A stretch of 64,000 nt of DNA from Leptospirales bacterium (GTDB taxonomy: Bacteria > Spirochaetota > Leptospiria > Leptospirales > Leptonemataceae), in assembly GCA_016788865.1 (NCBI GenBank), contig JAEUSB010000108.1:24650-88649 (forward strand), written 5' to 3'. The notes beneath the pieces were generated by a model, which saw only the letters and a program-made list of their open reading frames with translations, had not been told where the DNA came from and ran no database searches. The translations under genes and the position numbers were made by a program. Below are positions 47,107 to 55,912 of this stretch, piece by piece (within the stretch, counting starts at the first letter, position 1; each line of letters opens with the position of its first letter).

Positions 47107-49482
47107 CTACCGGCTCAATCCCGCCGAGACCGGACCGAACACAGGGTCATTGATTTCCATGTAGAGTACCGTATCTGATTGAATCGTGAGGTTGAGCATT
47201 TGTCCGTCTGCCGTCTGTGAGCCGGCTAACCGTCGCAGAACATGCTCTGCGCTTGCGCCATCAACTTGTAATTGTGCGTTCAACGCTTGCCCCTGGGGCA
47301 CAAGTGTCAAAGTCACAGTGTGAGACTTCCCCGTGCGGTCGGTGAATAGTCCCTTCCAGGTCCCGCGAAACGTTCCTTCAAATCGATCCCCCATGACCCG
47401 GGTTCGCACGTTTGAACGGATCCCCAGAACCACGGGCGCAGACTTTTCAGATTCAACTCCCTGGCCACTTACCGCAGCTATCGTGTAAAAGTACGCGGTT
47501 CCCGGTTCGCCGCCGAAACTCCCGGTGTAGGAGTTGGTTTTCACAGACGCAATTCGTTCAGTTGCCCCGCCCTGTTTTTGACGATAGACGACATAGGTCG
47601 TCGCGTTTGCAACTGGCTGCCAGGCAATGCGAACCGTTGCCCCATCAATACTGCCCTCTGGCGCTTGCGGGATAAGTCCGCTCCGGCTCCCATATGGTGA
47701 CGGGCCATCCACGAATCCGGGGAACGAAGTATCCGATTTTCCAGCCGAGTTTGCCGCAATTACATAAAACATGTACGAATAGCCCGCTTTCAATGAGTTC
47801 TTATCCTCCAGTGCATTCTGCTGCGTAATGCCCAGCTTAACGGGCGGCGGGTAGGCCGGAGGTGGAGCGTCCAAATCCGCAACCGGTGCGATGTCGATAC
47901 GCTCAACATGATAACTGGACGCACCAGGCACAGGATCCCACGTTATGCGCACACGATCCTCGCTTAGTTTTGAAGCCCGGACGCGCAGGGGAGGCGCGGG
48001 AATCGTCAAAGCTGTGCCCACGATAACCATGAAAGGTTCGCTGTATGGCCCCGCCTGAGATCCGGAAATTGCACGTACCGTGTAGGCCAGTTTCTGATTC
48101 AAAAGCGCAGCGGCATCGGTGAATGTCGCGTCAGAAACGTTATGCGCGATTGGCTGCCATTGTTTTGAGGCGGAGCTGTATCGAAATACCTGGTAAGTGG
48201 CACCGCTGCCAAGGCTGCTCCAGGTTAGAACAACACCACCGGATGCGGATGCTGTCCGTCCCTCAAGCCCCACGACTTTATCGGGTCTTCCTGCGGGTGC
48301 CGTTGAAGCATATCCTTCCGCAATAGGTGAGGAAGCAGGATCTGACTGCGCTTTTGCATCAAAGATCGCAATTACGCGGTAACGGTGGACCACTTCCGGG
48401 AGCACGTCTCTGTCGGTTACGGATGCTTTCACTGTATAGTCAATCGCACTGAACCTGCCCGGTGACGTTTCCCTCTGAACCGAGTATGCGTTCGCATTTG
48501 GCACAGGCGACCAGCTCACAACAATCCTGTCCGAATACCTGCCCCTTGACGCGCGCACTTCAGAGGGCGGCGCTGTTATTGTCGCGGGCGGGGGTGAATC
48601 CTCGCGTGCATCATATACGGCGTAGAGCTCAGGGTACGAGACAAGCATGTGATTGTAAGCAATCCAGCCAAAACCACCGCTGCCCCACTGCCGGCCCCAG
48701 GAATTGATTACCTTGAAAGCACCTCTGTATCCGCGCGGAGACTTGATATTGTCATCGTATCCGACAATAACCATCCCGTGTGGGCCCCCGGTTCCATCCT
48801 GCGAATTGCGATCATACACTCCCGCGCCTAACCCGACAAACACACTGTCTACAAAAATGCCAATTACGACTGGCCTTCCTGCCGCAACTTCAGCCTTGAT
48901 AGCCTCCACCTCATTGGGAAGCTTATAGAATCTGGAGATTCTGTAGTTCAATGCCGCCTGACGTGCGTAGGGCGTGGGTGGGGTGCGAAAGTCCGCAGGG
49001 GTATACGGCGTCACGGCCCAGGGGGCCACACCCTGCTCAACCATCGCTTCCAGTCCCTGAGCCAGCGACATTCCGTAGCCGCCCATTGTCAGCTGGTTGT
49101 ACAAATATGTCGGGGAAAAGACTCGGTTTCCAGGACCGCCTATTACCGGCGAATCATAGCCCCAATTCCTTTCTGCCTGTTCCTGGTACGATTTCAAGGC
49201 ATAGGCGAGGGCGAAAGCAGCACAATCGCCGGACAGCTGTTGTGCTGGTGGCGGCATTTTATCGCTCAGGTCCACTTTGGAAGGCAGGCCTCTGTAGGAG
49301 ACACGAGGTGCCAATGGAATAGCACGCAGTGTTTCTGGTGAAGACTTGATCAGGCCGCAAAAGTATGGTGCTTCACATGGGCCCGCTGTAAGGCCGCTGG
49401 AGTAGAACAGCAATATTGCACATAAGAAGAAGGATACGCTCAAAAATCGCATTGCAAACCTCATGTTCTGCGTCGGGTTCAT
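47107..49482 (-). CDS. secreted papain-family (C1A) protease with FN3 domains
   Basis: A signal peptide (about 11-33) is followed by a C1A domain (about 60-300) with Q81/Q82, C87 (SGDCAAFALAYAL), H235 (GPHGMVIVGYDD) and N260 (INSWGRQWG). Four FN3 domains (about 310-690) and a C-terminal beta domain (FRGTWKGLFTDRTGK) finish the protein. The same layout is found at 40611. It overlaps the upstream gene by four bases (ATGA) and is 19 bases from the caspase gene, so three products are made together. The catalytic domain is close to its paralogue, but the linker regions differ. Confidence 0.92.
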   Translation of the reverse strand: MNPTQNMRFAMRFLSVSFFLCAILLFYSSGLTAGPCEAPYFCGLIKSSPETLRAIPLAPRVSYRGLPSKVDLSDKMPPPAQQLSGDCAAFALAYALKSYQEQAERNWGYDSPVIGGPGNRVFSPTYLYNQLTMGGYGMSLAQGLEAMVEQGVAPWAVTPYTPADFRTPPTPYARQAALNYRISRFYKLPNEVEAIKAEVAAGRPVVIGIFVDSVFVGLGAGVYDRNSQDGTGGPHGMVIVGYDDNIKSPRGYRGAFKVINSWGRQWGSGGFGWIAYNHMLVSYPELYAVYDAREDSPPPATITAPPSEVRASRGRYSDRIVVSWSPVPNANAYSVQRETSPGRFSAIDYTVKASVTDRDVLPEVVHRYRVIAIFDAKAQSDPASSPIAEGYASTAPAGRPDKVVGLEGRTASASGGVVLTWSSLGSGATYQVFRYSSASKQWQPIAHNVSDATFTDAAALLNQKLAYTVRAISGSQAGPYSEPFMVIVGTALTIPAPPLRVRASKLSEDRVRITWDPVPGASSYHVERIDIAPVADLDAPPPAYPPPVKLGITQQNALEDKNSLKAGYSYMFYVIAANSAGKSDTSFPGFVDGPSPYGSRSGLIPQAPEGSIDGATVRIAWQPVANATTYVVYRQKQGGATERIASVKTNSYTGSFGGEPGTAYFYTIAAVSGQGVESEKSAPVVLGIRSNVRTRVMGDRFEGTFRGTWKGLFTDRTGKSHTVTLTLVPQGQALNAQLQVDGASAEHVLRRLAGSQTADGQMLNLTIQSDTVLYMEINDPVFGPVSAGLSR

Positions 49483-50486
49483 TCGAATTTTACGAACACC
49501 TTTTCTGTATTCTTGTCTTTTAGTGTGACTTTGTCTTCTTCAGTAGTTATAGTAAAGACCTGTTTCTTTCCATAGGATTGGAGAGTCTTCTCATCTGATT
49601 GAAGTCGCAGTGTGATCATCGATTTTTCTTGAGGCAGAAAATACATATTGTTGCATCCAAGCAAGACTTCGCATTTTCCATCTTTGCAATACTTGTATTT
49701 CTGTACGGGGCTCTGCGTGAGCCGGATCGCCTTGCGGTTTGCACCGGCTAATGTTCCGCTTACCTCCGACGCTGGTGTCCGTACCATATCCATGTCAAAC
49801 TTCCAGAGCTTCTTTTTGTCTGACTGAAGATTAAATAGAATGTGCACCGTTGTAGTCGGTAGGTCCGGATGCATGGGGAAGAGTCCAAACGAGAAATCGG
49901 ACGCCTCAAACTTTTCGAAATTTCCATCGCGTTCCGTAAAATACATCAGGTTGGAATCTCCCGTCTTCTCATTCACCAGGAATTCGCGGTTTTGAGGTCC
50001 CTTGCTGACCGCATCCTCACTTTGATACAAGAACATGCTATTGTAGGAGAGATCATCGGGCATGTACGCATACGCAATTTCTCGCACGGTCCGCTTTTGT
50101 GCCTTTGTCGTTTTACCTGTCAGCTGGAATTCGAACTCGTTTTCGCTAAGGGGTTTGATGGTAACGGTCAGCTGCTTCTCTGGTTTCTCACCTGGCAGAG
50201 TTTTTTGAAGTAGCATTGTTAGTGGGTAACTGGATGTGGATTCGTTTGAATTCTTCTGAGAAACAAGCGCACGATATTGTGCGTTTACAGGGATGGGATT
50301 CCCTTCCTTGTCCAGTGTGTCGAGTATTGTCCTGATAAAGATAATCTCCAGATCAGAACCGACCTTGCGAATCGAGATGTATTTTTCCGGCCCATGCTCC
50401 CCATTTACCGTGAATAGCCCGGTGCTCAGCGGCATAGCGCCAAGAGATTGAGCGAGAACAAGACCGACCAAAAAGAATCTACGCAT
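49479..50486 (-). CDS. secreted protein of unknown function, first gene of the protease operon
   Basis: The mature part of this protein of about 335 residues is rich in beta strands and lysine, with motifs such as YAYMPDDLSYNSMFLYQ and a CKDGKC pair. The N-terminus has a signal peptide (RRFFLVGLVLAQSLGAMP). No family is recognised. The ATG at 50486 has AAGGG just before it; the frame is open to 50576. Its stop overlaps the start of the C1A protease (ATGA), which implies translational coupling. It could be a substrate, inhibitor or activator of the two proteases. Confidence 0.78.
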   Translation of the reverse strand: MRRFFLVGLVLAQSLGAMPLSTGLFTVNGEHGPEKYISIRKVGSDLEIIFIRTILDTLDKEGNPIPVNAQYRALVSQKNSNESTSSYPLTMLLQKTLPGEKPEKQLTVTIKPLSENEFEFQLTGKTTKAQKRTVREIAYAYMPDDLSYNSMFLYQSEDAVSKGPQNREFLVNEKTGDSNLMYFTERDGNFEKFEASDFSFGLFPMHPDLPTTTVHILFNLQSDKKKLWKFDMDMVRTPASEVSGTLAGANRKAIRLTQSPVQKYKYCKDGKCEVLLGCNNMYFLPQEKSMITLRLQSDEKTLQSYGKKQVFTITTEEDKVTLKDKNTEKVFVKFE

Positions 50487-50616
50487 AGCCCTTCGACTAC
50501 GGAAAGTCCATGCGGTGGCAACTCTTTTCCATGGTCTTCCTAAATTATCGAATACGATGTGCGCTTTTGTTTCCATAAATGTTTCAACGTATTTGTCTCG
50601 GCGTCACCGGTTATTG

Positions 50617-50647
50617 AAAACAAAAAGCCGTCGTCTCCGACGGCTTT
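50617..50647 (-). terminator. rho-independent terminator after the Sia-like operon
   Basis: Bases 50624-50633 (AAAGCCGTCG) pair perfectly with 50638-50647 around a TCTC loop. On the minus strand the stem is followed by TTTTTGTTTTC. It separates the phosphatase operon from the protease operon, unless it acts as an attenuator in the leader of the latter. Confidence 0.88.
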
Positions 50648-50654
50648 GCGTTTG

Positions 50655-50691
50655 TCCGACCAGTCGGATGAGTCTGAAGCCAAATACTTCA
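50655..50691. promoter_or_regulatory. composite palindromic element, copy 1
   Basis: TCCGAC-CA-GTCGGA (50655-50668) is a perfect inverted repeat. It is followed by TGAAGC-CAAAT-ACTTCA (50675-50691), a second inverted repeat with one mismatch. The same pair occurs upstream of doxX (57447-57489). The first palindrome has the look of a TetR-family operator. It lies between the stop of the SpoIIE phosphatase gene and the protease operon's first gene. Confidence 0.6.
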
Positions 50692-50698
50692 AGTGCAG

Positions 50699-51739
50699 TC
50701 AGGCCGGAGCGACAAGAACGAGCGTAACATCATCAATAAAACCCCGACTGCCTACAAAGGCCTTCAGCCTTTCCGTAAACAAATGTATTAAATCAGCAGG
50801 GGATCGATCCATAACCTCCGCAAGCATAGACAGGACGGTGGCATCATCGATTTCGGTACCATCCTCCGCCATGCACTCGAGCACACCATCTGTGAGAAAT
50901 AGTAGGCGGTCCCCGGGTTCCAGGAATTTTTCGGCTTCTCCAATTCTTACATCGGGGAAGAAACCCAGCATCTGACCACGGCCTTCGATTGCGTAAGGCT
51001 TTCCATTCCGGGGCAGTACGATCGGCGGAGGATGTCCGCCAATCGCTAGTTTCAGCGATCGTGAGCGGGGATCATAAGCCGCATAACATGCCGTAACAAA
51101 GTGATTACTGGTTTTACCAACCAGCGCAGTATTCAAACCGGAGAGCAATTCCTTGGGCTTGAGCGCCACGCCACGCAAACTGTCGAGTGCGATCTTGGCC
51201 ATCGATGCCATTAAAGCTGCGGGCACACCATGCCCTGTCGCATCGCCGATCAAGATTCCAAGTCCTCCGCCATCAAGGATCGTATAGTCAATAAAGTCTC
51301 CACCTACTTCTTCAAGGGAGATGTACTCAGAGTGTATTTCAACGCCGGGTACCTGTGGAGGAACGATTGGGAGCAGCTGTCTTTGAATCTGCCTGGCCAG
51401 CGACAATTCCGCACGAAGAGTTGCCTGCGCTTTTTCAAGCTCAGTCAATGCATTTCTGAGTTCTTCCTGCGTTCTGCGCAGCTTGCTCTGGGTACCGTCT
51501 CCCAGAGATGTAATCTTTGACACCTGGCGCAGAAGGGCCTTATATTGCTTTGTGAGTTCACGATATGATGCGGCGATGTCTTCTTTCTTGAGTTTCTTTT
51601 TCTTTAGAAAATCTTCTGCCGCGGAAAGTATTCCGTACTCTGATTGATAAAGCTCATCGGAGGCTCTTACCTTTTCTGATACAGCAATCCTATCCGGTTC
51701 CTCTTTCTTCTTGATCCCTGTAGAACCGGAGGTGGCCAT
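50699..51739 (-). CDS. SpoIIE/RsbU-type protein phosphatase
   Basis: The 346-residue protein has an N-terminal helical and coiled-coil region (about 20-130), with the SLARQIQRQLLP linker typical of RsbU-like enzymes, then a PP2C/SpoIIE domain (about 135-345). Metal-binding motifs GGDFIDY, GDATGHGVPAALM, FLTDGVLE and DDVTLVLV are intact. It has no membrane or sensor domain. It overlaps the SiaC-like gene (TAATG), in the place where siaD, a diguanylate cyclase, sits in Pseudomonas. It probably dephosphorylates a STAS or SiaC-type partner. Confidence 0.9.
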   Translation of the reverse strand: MATSGSTGIKKKEEPDRIAVSEKVRASDELYQSEYGILSAAEDFLKKKKLKKEDIAASYRELTKQYKALLRQVSKITSLGDGTQSKLRRTQEELRNALTELEKAQATLRAELSLARQIQRQLLPIVPPQVPGVEIHSEYISLEEVGGDFIDYTILDGGGLGILIGDATGHGVPAALMASMAKIALDSLRGVALKPKELLSGLNTALVGKTSNHFVTACYAAYDPRSRSLKLAIGGHPPPIVLPRNGKPYAIEGRGQMLGFFPDVRIGEAEKFLEPGDRLLFLTDGVLECMAEDGTEIDDATVLSMLAEVMDRSPADLIHLFTERLKAFVGSRGFIDDVTLVLVAPA

Positions 51740-52116
51740 TACGCTTCAATGAGTTTGAAAGGCAGTTTCAGATCTTCCATGAACTCTTCGCCGCTCTCTT
51801 TCATGTCTTCGTCGGATTTCTCGTAGATCCAGTGAATCTCATCCGATTTCCGTTGCTCATGAAGCTCGTTCAAGATCTCCATCAAATCAAGAAGGCATTT
51901 GGACGAGCTGGTGTTGAAATATGCGAGTTTGATCCTGAGTACGACCTTCTTGTCGGACTCCCTGGTAAATTCCTTCAGCCAGGTGAAAAGTGGTTGGAAA
52001 AAGCTAAATGCATTCTCAGGATAAGATTCACCCTGAACCAGGAGTTCTCCTGAGACAGTGAATCGAACCTCTGGTGTCGATTTGGTTGCTGCTAAAACAA
52101 GGTCTTCCATTTTCAC
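51739..52116 (-). CDS. siaC: SiaC-like partner protein (DUF1987)
   Basis: The 125-residue protein matches SiaC: ESYPENAFSFFQPLFTWL and the phospho-acceptor segment KLAYFNTSSSKCLLDL. T69 corresponds in position to the threonine (T68) of Pseudomonas SiaC that SiaB phosphorylates and SiaA dephosphorylates. The start overlaps the SiaB stop (GTGA at 52116); an ATG at 52110 is also possible. Confidence 0.85.
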   Translation of the reverse strand: MKMEDLVLAATKSTPEVRFTVSGELLVQGESYPENAFSFFQPLFTWLKEFTRESDKKVVLRIKLAYFNTSSSKCLLDLMEILNELHEQRKSDEIHWIYEKSDEDMKESGEEFMEDLKLPFKLIEA

Positions 52117-52649
52117 TCTTTGTTAATCGATGCGCTCAAAATGAATAGCGCCCCTCGATCGATTGGGGTAAAATCGAAGTTCAATGCCTTATCCGATCTC
52201 CGAGCAATGTCAATGAGACCTAACCCCGGTCCCTTTTTCCCTGGTGGCGGTTCGCTCTTTCTCTTCTCGTTGTACATTGTTTTGAGTTCGTCTCTACTCT
52301 TCGAGTTAATTAGTTTCAGAAGTTCCGTGGTTGGAGCAATTTCTGAATTCGCGATCAAGTTCCCGGAGCTCACTTGATAGTGACTGCCATGGTCAGTAAC
52401 GAATATCATGCCGTTTCCAACAGGGGTTTCTGCGCTCTGTTCCCGCTCACTTGAATAGCGAAGAACATTCTGACTCATTTCAATAAAGATTGCAAAAACA
52501 TCCCGCATCTTGTTGGAAAAGGATGTCTTGGTCTTCACAACCTCGCCGAGTTCCACCAGGATTGATTGAGAAATGGCACCTTTGAATGCAATGATGATGT
52601 TGTATTCAGCCAGATCCTGAAATATCTTTTTAAGTTCCGCAAGATCCAT
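52113..52649 (-). CDS. siaB: SiaB-like kinase
   Basis: The 178-residue protein belongs to the SiaB/DUF6272 group, a GHKL-derived fold. A weak N-box is visible (EMSQNVLRY) and a G-rich loop (GPGLGLIDIARRS). In Pseudomonas SiaB phosphorylates SiaC. It is placed between SiaA- and SiaC-like genes, 19 bases after the first and overlapping the second by four bases. Confidence 0.85.
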   Translation of the reverse strand: MDLAELKKIFQDLAEYNIIIAFKGAISQSILVELGEVVKTKTSFSNKMRDVFAIFIEMSQNVLRYSSEREQSAETPVGNGMIFVTDHGSHYQVSSGNLIANSEIAPTTELLKLINSKSRDELKTMYNEKRKSEPPPGKKGPGLGLIDIARRSDKALNFDFTPIDRGALFILSASINKE

Positions 52650-52668
52650 AAATCAAAGCGCCCCCATT

Positions 52669-54933
52669 TTAAGAAACAAAGTCCACAATTTTAATACCAA
52701 CCACCGTTATGTCATCTCTTTGCGGTTCAGTTCCCTGGTGAGTCGACAGGTACTGTTCCAGCCTTAGTTTCTGATTCTCCGTGGAGTCAGAAGAAACCTG
52801 CTCGAGCAGCCTCTTTAGCTCCATGCTTCCAATCTTCTCTCCATTCTGACCGGGTTGATCTGCGTAACCGTCCGAGGTTAGATAGATCATTGCGCCCGGT
52901 TTCAGCGTTACGCTATGCGTTTCAAAGAAGCGTGACTGCTCCTTCTGCAACCCGCCGATTGGTTTACTGCTTCCTTTGATGTCGGTAAGGGTCGAATCGT
53001 TCACAAAATACAGATGTCTTCTGGCACCCGCAAAGCGAACCTCATGAGTGCGCAGATCAATCCGAACAAGTGCCACATCCATCCCATCCCTGGAATCACC
53101 GCTGTCCTGTCGCAATGCTTTGCGTACTTGATCGTGCATGTTTCCGAGTATTATACCGGGCTCCTGGATGCGATTCTCAACAACGATTTCATTGAGAATT
53201 GTGTTTCCTATCATGGACATGAATGCGCCGGGGACGCCGTGACCCGTGCAATCGATTACTGCGGCAAGAACTATGTCCGGAAATTTAGCAAACCAGTAGA
53301 AATCGCCGGAGACAATATCCCTGGGCCTGGAAATCACAAAAGCATCAATCCCACGAGCGGCAATTTCGGAAGGCTTCCATAGCAATGCCTCTTCGATTCT
53401 TTTTGCATAGGAAATAGAGTCCAGGATCTTCTTGTTCTGTTCGCTTAACAGGTCCGCCTGTTTGCGGATTTCAGCGGTCCTGGCCTCGACTTTTTGCTCC
53501 AACCGGGCGTTTAGTTCAACCAGGTTTGAGTAGCTGACGCTCAACTCAGAACAGAGGGTGTTTACCATTTTTGACAAATGGCCAAGCTCATCCTGCCTTG
53601 TGGTCTCAATCTTGTTTTCATCAAGCTCATGAAACTTCTTTTCTGCAACAAGCTGCCCAATTCTTGTGACCGCGTCCGTTGTTTGTCTCAGCGGAGCGGT
53701 CAATAGCCTGTGGGAAAGGTAGGCAGCGACCAGCACTCCAGCCAGAATGGTTCCACCAATCAGGAATAGAATAACGCGAGTGATTTTCGCAGCAACTGCT
53801 TGAGATTCTGAAACAGGTTTAACAATTACGACTTTCCAGTAAGATTGTGGAACGTGAAAGATAAAGACCGTGGAGGCTTCCTTGTTGAGAAAGTCCCGAC
53901 GGATATCGAACTTCTCATATAAACGCTTGTCGCCTAACGGATCCGCAATGACTGCAGCAATGAATTTGGCTTCGTCCGCGTCGATTTGATCGGAGGCGTC
54001 GTCAATCTTCTTGCTCAGGGTTGGGTCAAAGCCTGGGATCTTCTCAGCCCCATTGAGGATTGCCTGATTCATTCTGGTCACGGCTTCTGCGATCGGCAAG
54101 AATTCCTTTTCCCTGGCGGCAAAGTCATTCGCAGTCATGAATTCTTCGGTTCGCTTTCCCTTCTCGTCTTTGTCGATCTTCTTTACCAGCCCTGGATCCG
54201 GAAATACCAGGAATTTGTTGTTCCTATCCAGAACGAACAGGTATCCGCCAGTCTTCTTTCTCCACGCATCGATAAAGCTCTGCAGACCCTCAAGTTTCAA
54301 ATCAACAGTTGCAACGCCCGCGAAGGTTGATTCCTTTCTGATCGCGACGGTGCAGGTGACCATTGGTTGATAGGAGTACGGATCCATGTAAGAGCGGCTC
54401 CAGAAACAGTCACCGGGTTTCGAAAATCTTACAACGGGATACCATTCATCGTTATGGTATCCGCGACCTGTGTTGTAGTCGTCATAGTATTTAAGTTTGC
54501 CCGCTTCATCTCGACCCCAGAAAAAGCTGCGCAGCTTCACGCCCGGCGTGAACGCTCCGGGTTCGGGCCAGACGCCTCCTCCGGCAACAGCCATATCATT
54601 CTTAAAATCAATCATGTTTGGGAGAACACTTCTGTATAGAGTTGCATCGGATGGCATTTTTTCCGCCGCGCCCGCCACGGTTCTGCAAAGGCCTTCTATT
54701 TGTTTGGATCGCGTCATGAGATCCTGAACAACGTTGTTACCCGTCTGTTCCATCAGCCTGGAAGATTCATCAAGCACGAGAGGCTTGCCAATATTTTCCA
54801 TGATCGCGAAAATTCCAATCATGTCCCAGAGAGGAATCAGAGTTAGTGCAATTACACCCAGGAATCCCAGGCTCTTGTACCACTTAACGCTCGAATGCCC
54901 TGGCTTAAATAGTTGTTCAAGAAAGCCGAGCAT
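52669..54933 (-). CDS. siaA: SiaA-like membrane sensor phosphatase
   Basis: The order is an N-terminal membrane helix (about 20-42), a dCache-type extracellular sensor (about 45-375, with VGGGVWPEPGAFTPG-like and YSYQPMVTCTVAI segments), a second helix (about 385-410), HAMP (about 410-465), a coiled coil (about 465-525) and a SpoIIE/PP2C phosphatase (about 530-750). The metal-binding motifs SGDFYWF, DCTGHGVPGAFMS, LTSDGYADQ and RDDITVVGI are intact. It is the likely input of the four-gene operon: ligand binding would switch dephosphorylation of the SiaC-like protein. Confidence 0.92.
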   Translation of the reverse strand: MLGFLEQLFKPGHSSVKWYKSLGFLGVIALTLIPLWDMIGIFAIMENIGKPLVLDESSRLMEQTGNNVVQDLMTRSKQIEGLCRTVAGAAEKMPSDATLYRSVLPNMIDFKNDMAVAGGGVWPEPGAFTPGVKLRSFFWGRDEAGKLKYYDDYNTGRGYHNDEWYPVVRFSKPGDCFWSRSYMDPYSYQPMVTCTVAIRKESTFAGVATVDLKLEGLQSFIDAWRKKTGGYLFVLDRNNKFLVFPDPGLVKKIDKDEKGKRTEEFMTANDFAAREKEFLPIAEAVTRMNQAILNGAEKIPGFDPTLSKKIDDASDQIDADEAKFIAAVIADPLGDKRLYEKFDIRRDFLNKEASTVFIFHVPQSYWKVVIVKPVSESQAVAAKITRVILFLIGGTILAGVLVAAYLSHRLLTAPLRQTTDAVTRIGQLVAEKKFHELDENKIETTRQDELGHLSKMVNTLCSELSVSYSNLVELNARLEQKVEARTAEIRKQADLLSEQNKKILDSISYAKRIEEALLWKPSEIAARGIDAFVISRPRDIVSGDFYWFAKFPDIVLAAVIDCTGHGVPGAFMSMIGNTILNEIVVENRIQEPGIILGNMHDQVRKALRQDSGDSRDGMDVALVRIDLRTHEVRFAGARRHLYFVNDSTLTDIKGSSKPIGGLQKEQSRFFETHSVTLKPGAMIYLTSDGYADQPGQNGEKIGSMELKRLLEQVSSDSTENQKLRLEQYLSTHQGTEPQRDDITVVGIKIVDFVS

Positions 54934-55379
54934 TGGAGCGATTAAGATGTGTTCGGATTTGTGATGTCAATTTCGTTTTCGATGTCAGGCGATTTTGCGA
55001 AGCGCGACGATATTTTGCAATTCATGTCCAGGCTATCAGCAAAAACACGTACAGAACCATTTGACGAACGGCGCATTCTGTCCTGTTGACTCAAGAATTC
55101 TCGCTGACCAGGATCGCAAACCGCCAGAAAGACGCTGGTTCATGCGGCCAGTGAGATTGTTCTTCGTAGCTGGTGAGGGCCTGTTTAAATCACAGAAATG
55201 CCGACTAACGTCAGAGTTGTGCAGCTGCAATGTAAGCTAAGCTGGAGGATGCCTCGCCAGGTTAGCGTGACAGAATCTGCGACAAGACACGCTGGCTGGC
55301 TTCGCTTATACGTCGCTGCCCCATCTCTTGCTGTAAAGAAATGGATAGACGTCTGGTCTCCGAGCCGTAGAAGAATCCT
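54934..55379. other. 446-base gap, divergent promoter region
   Basis: No convincing gene, RNA or repeat is seen. The region must hold the promoters for the Sia-like operon (minus) and for the lipoprotein at 55380 (plus), but no clear hexamers stand out. Short open frames here have poor codon use. Confidence 0.4.
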
Positions 55380-55871
55380 ATGAGACACCTTGCCTATCTC
55401 TGCCTTGTATTTTCTCTTTGTTTTATAGTTCAGTGCTCCAGCGGGATGACGCGTACCCATTACCCTGCTTTGTCTGGAGTATGGAACGTCGACCTGGAAT
55501 GGACCATGCAGGATGAGACCTTTAAGCGGGTTGCAGGGACGGATCCGGACGCGATCCAGAAAGCGCGTTTCATGTCCCGCGTTATGTCCATGGCATTTCG
55601 TGAAGATTCTTATTCAGCGGTGATAGATTTTCGAATGTTGTCGCCCGCAGAAAGAGCTGAAGGAGACTTACCAGACCGAGCCATTGAGGATAGCGTCAAG
55701 GTCATGGATTCCAGGCTGGAGAACGGGGTGTGGAGGCTCACCATTCTCGGAAACAAGTCGCGTCGATTAGAAGTGAAAATGGTGACGCTCTTATCCGAAG
55801 ATCACCTTAAGTTTGCCGCAACCCCCGCGGGTGCAGGGGATTTTCCGTTGCATTTTCGGCGTAAGCGGTGA
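55380..55871 (+). CDS. small lipoprotein of unknown function
   Basis: This 163-residue protein has a lipoprotein signal (LCFIVQC). The mature part begins with a short SGVWNVDLEWTMQD motif and ends in a strand-rich domain (FAATPAGAGDFPLHFRRK), like small lipocalin-like proteins. No family is assigned. The next gene starts about 40 bases later on the same strand. Confidence 0.68.
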   Translation: MRHLAYLCLVFSLCFIVQCSSGMTRTHYPALSGVWNVDLEWTMQDETFKRVAGTDPDAIQKARFMSRVMSMAFREDSYSAVIDFRMLSPAERAEGDLPDRAIEDSVKVMDSRLENGVWRLTILGNKSRRLEVKMVTLLSEDHLKFAATPAGAGDFPLHFRRKR

Positions 55872-55912
55872 AGGTTGCCGGCCAGATGCAGCTTGCTTTA
55901 GTCCCTGAGTGA

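Noticed and set aside
54995..55240. Short open frames in the gap before 55380
   Set aside because: Poor protein character on both strands and no ribosome site.
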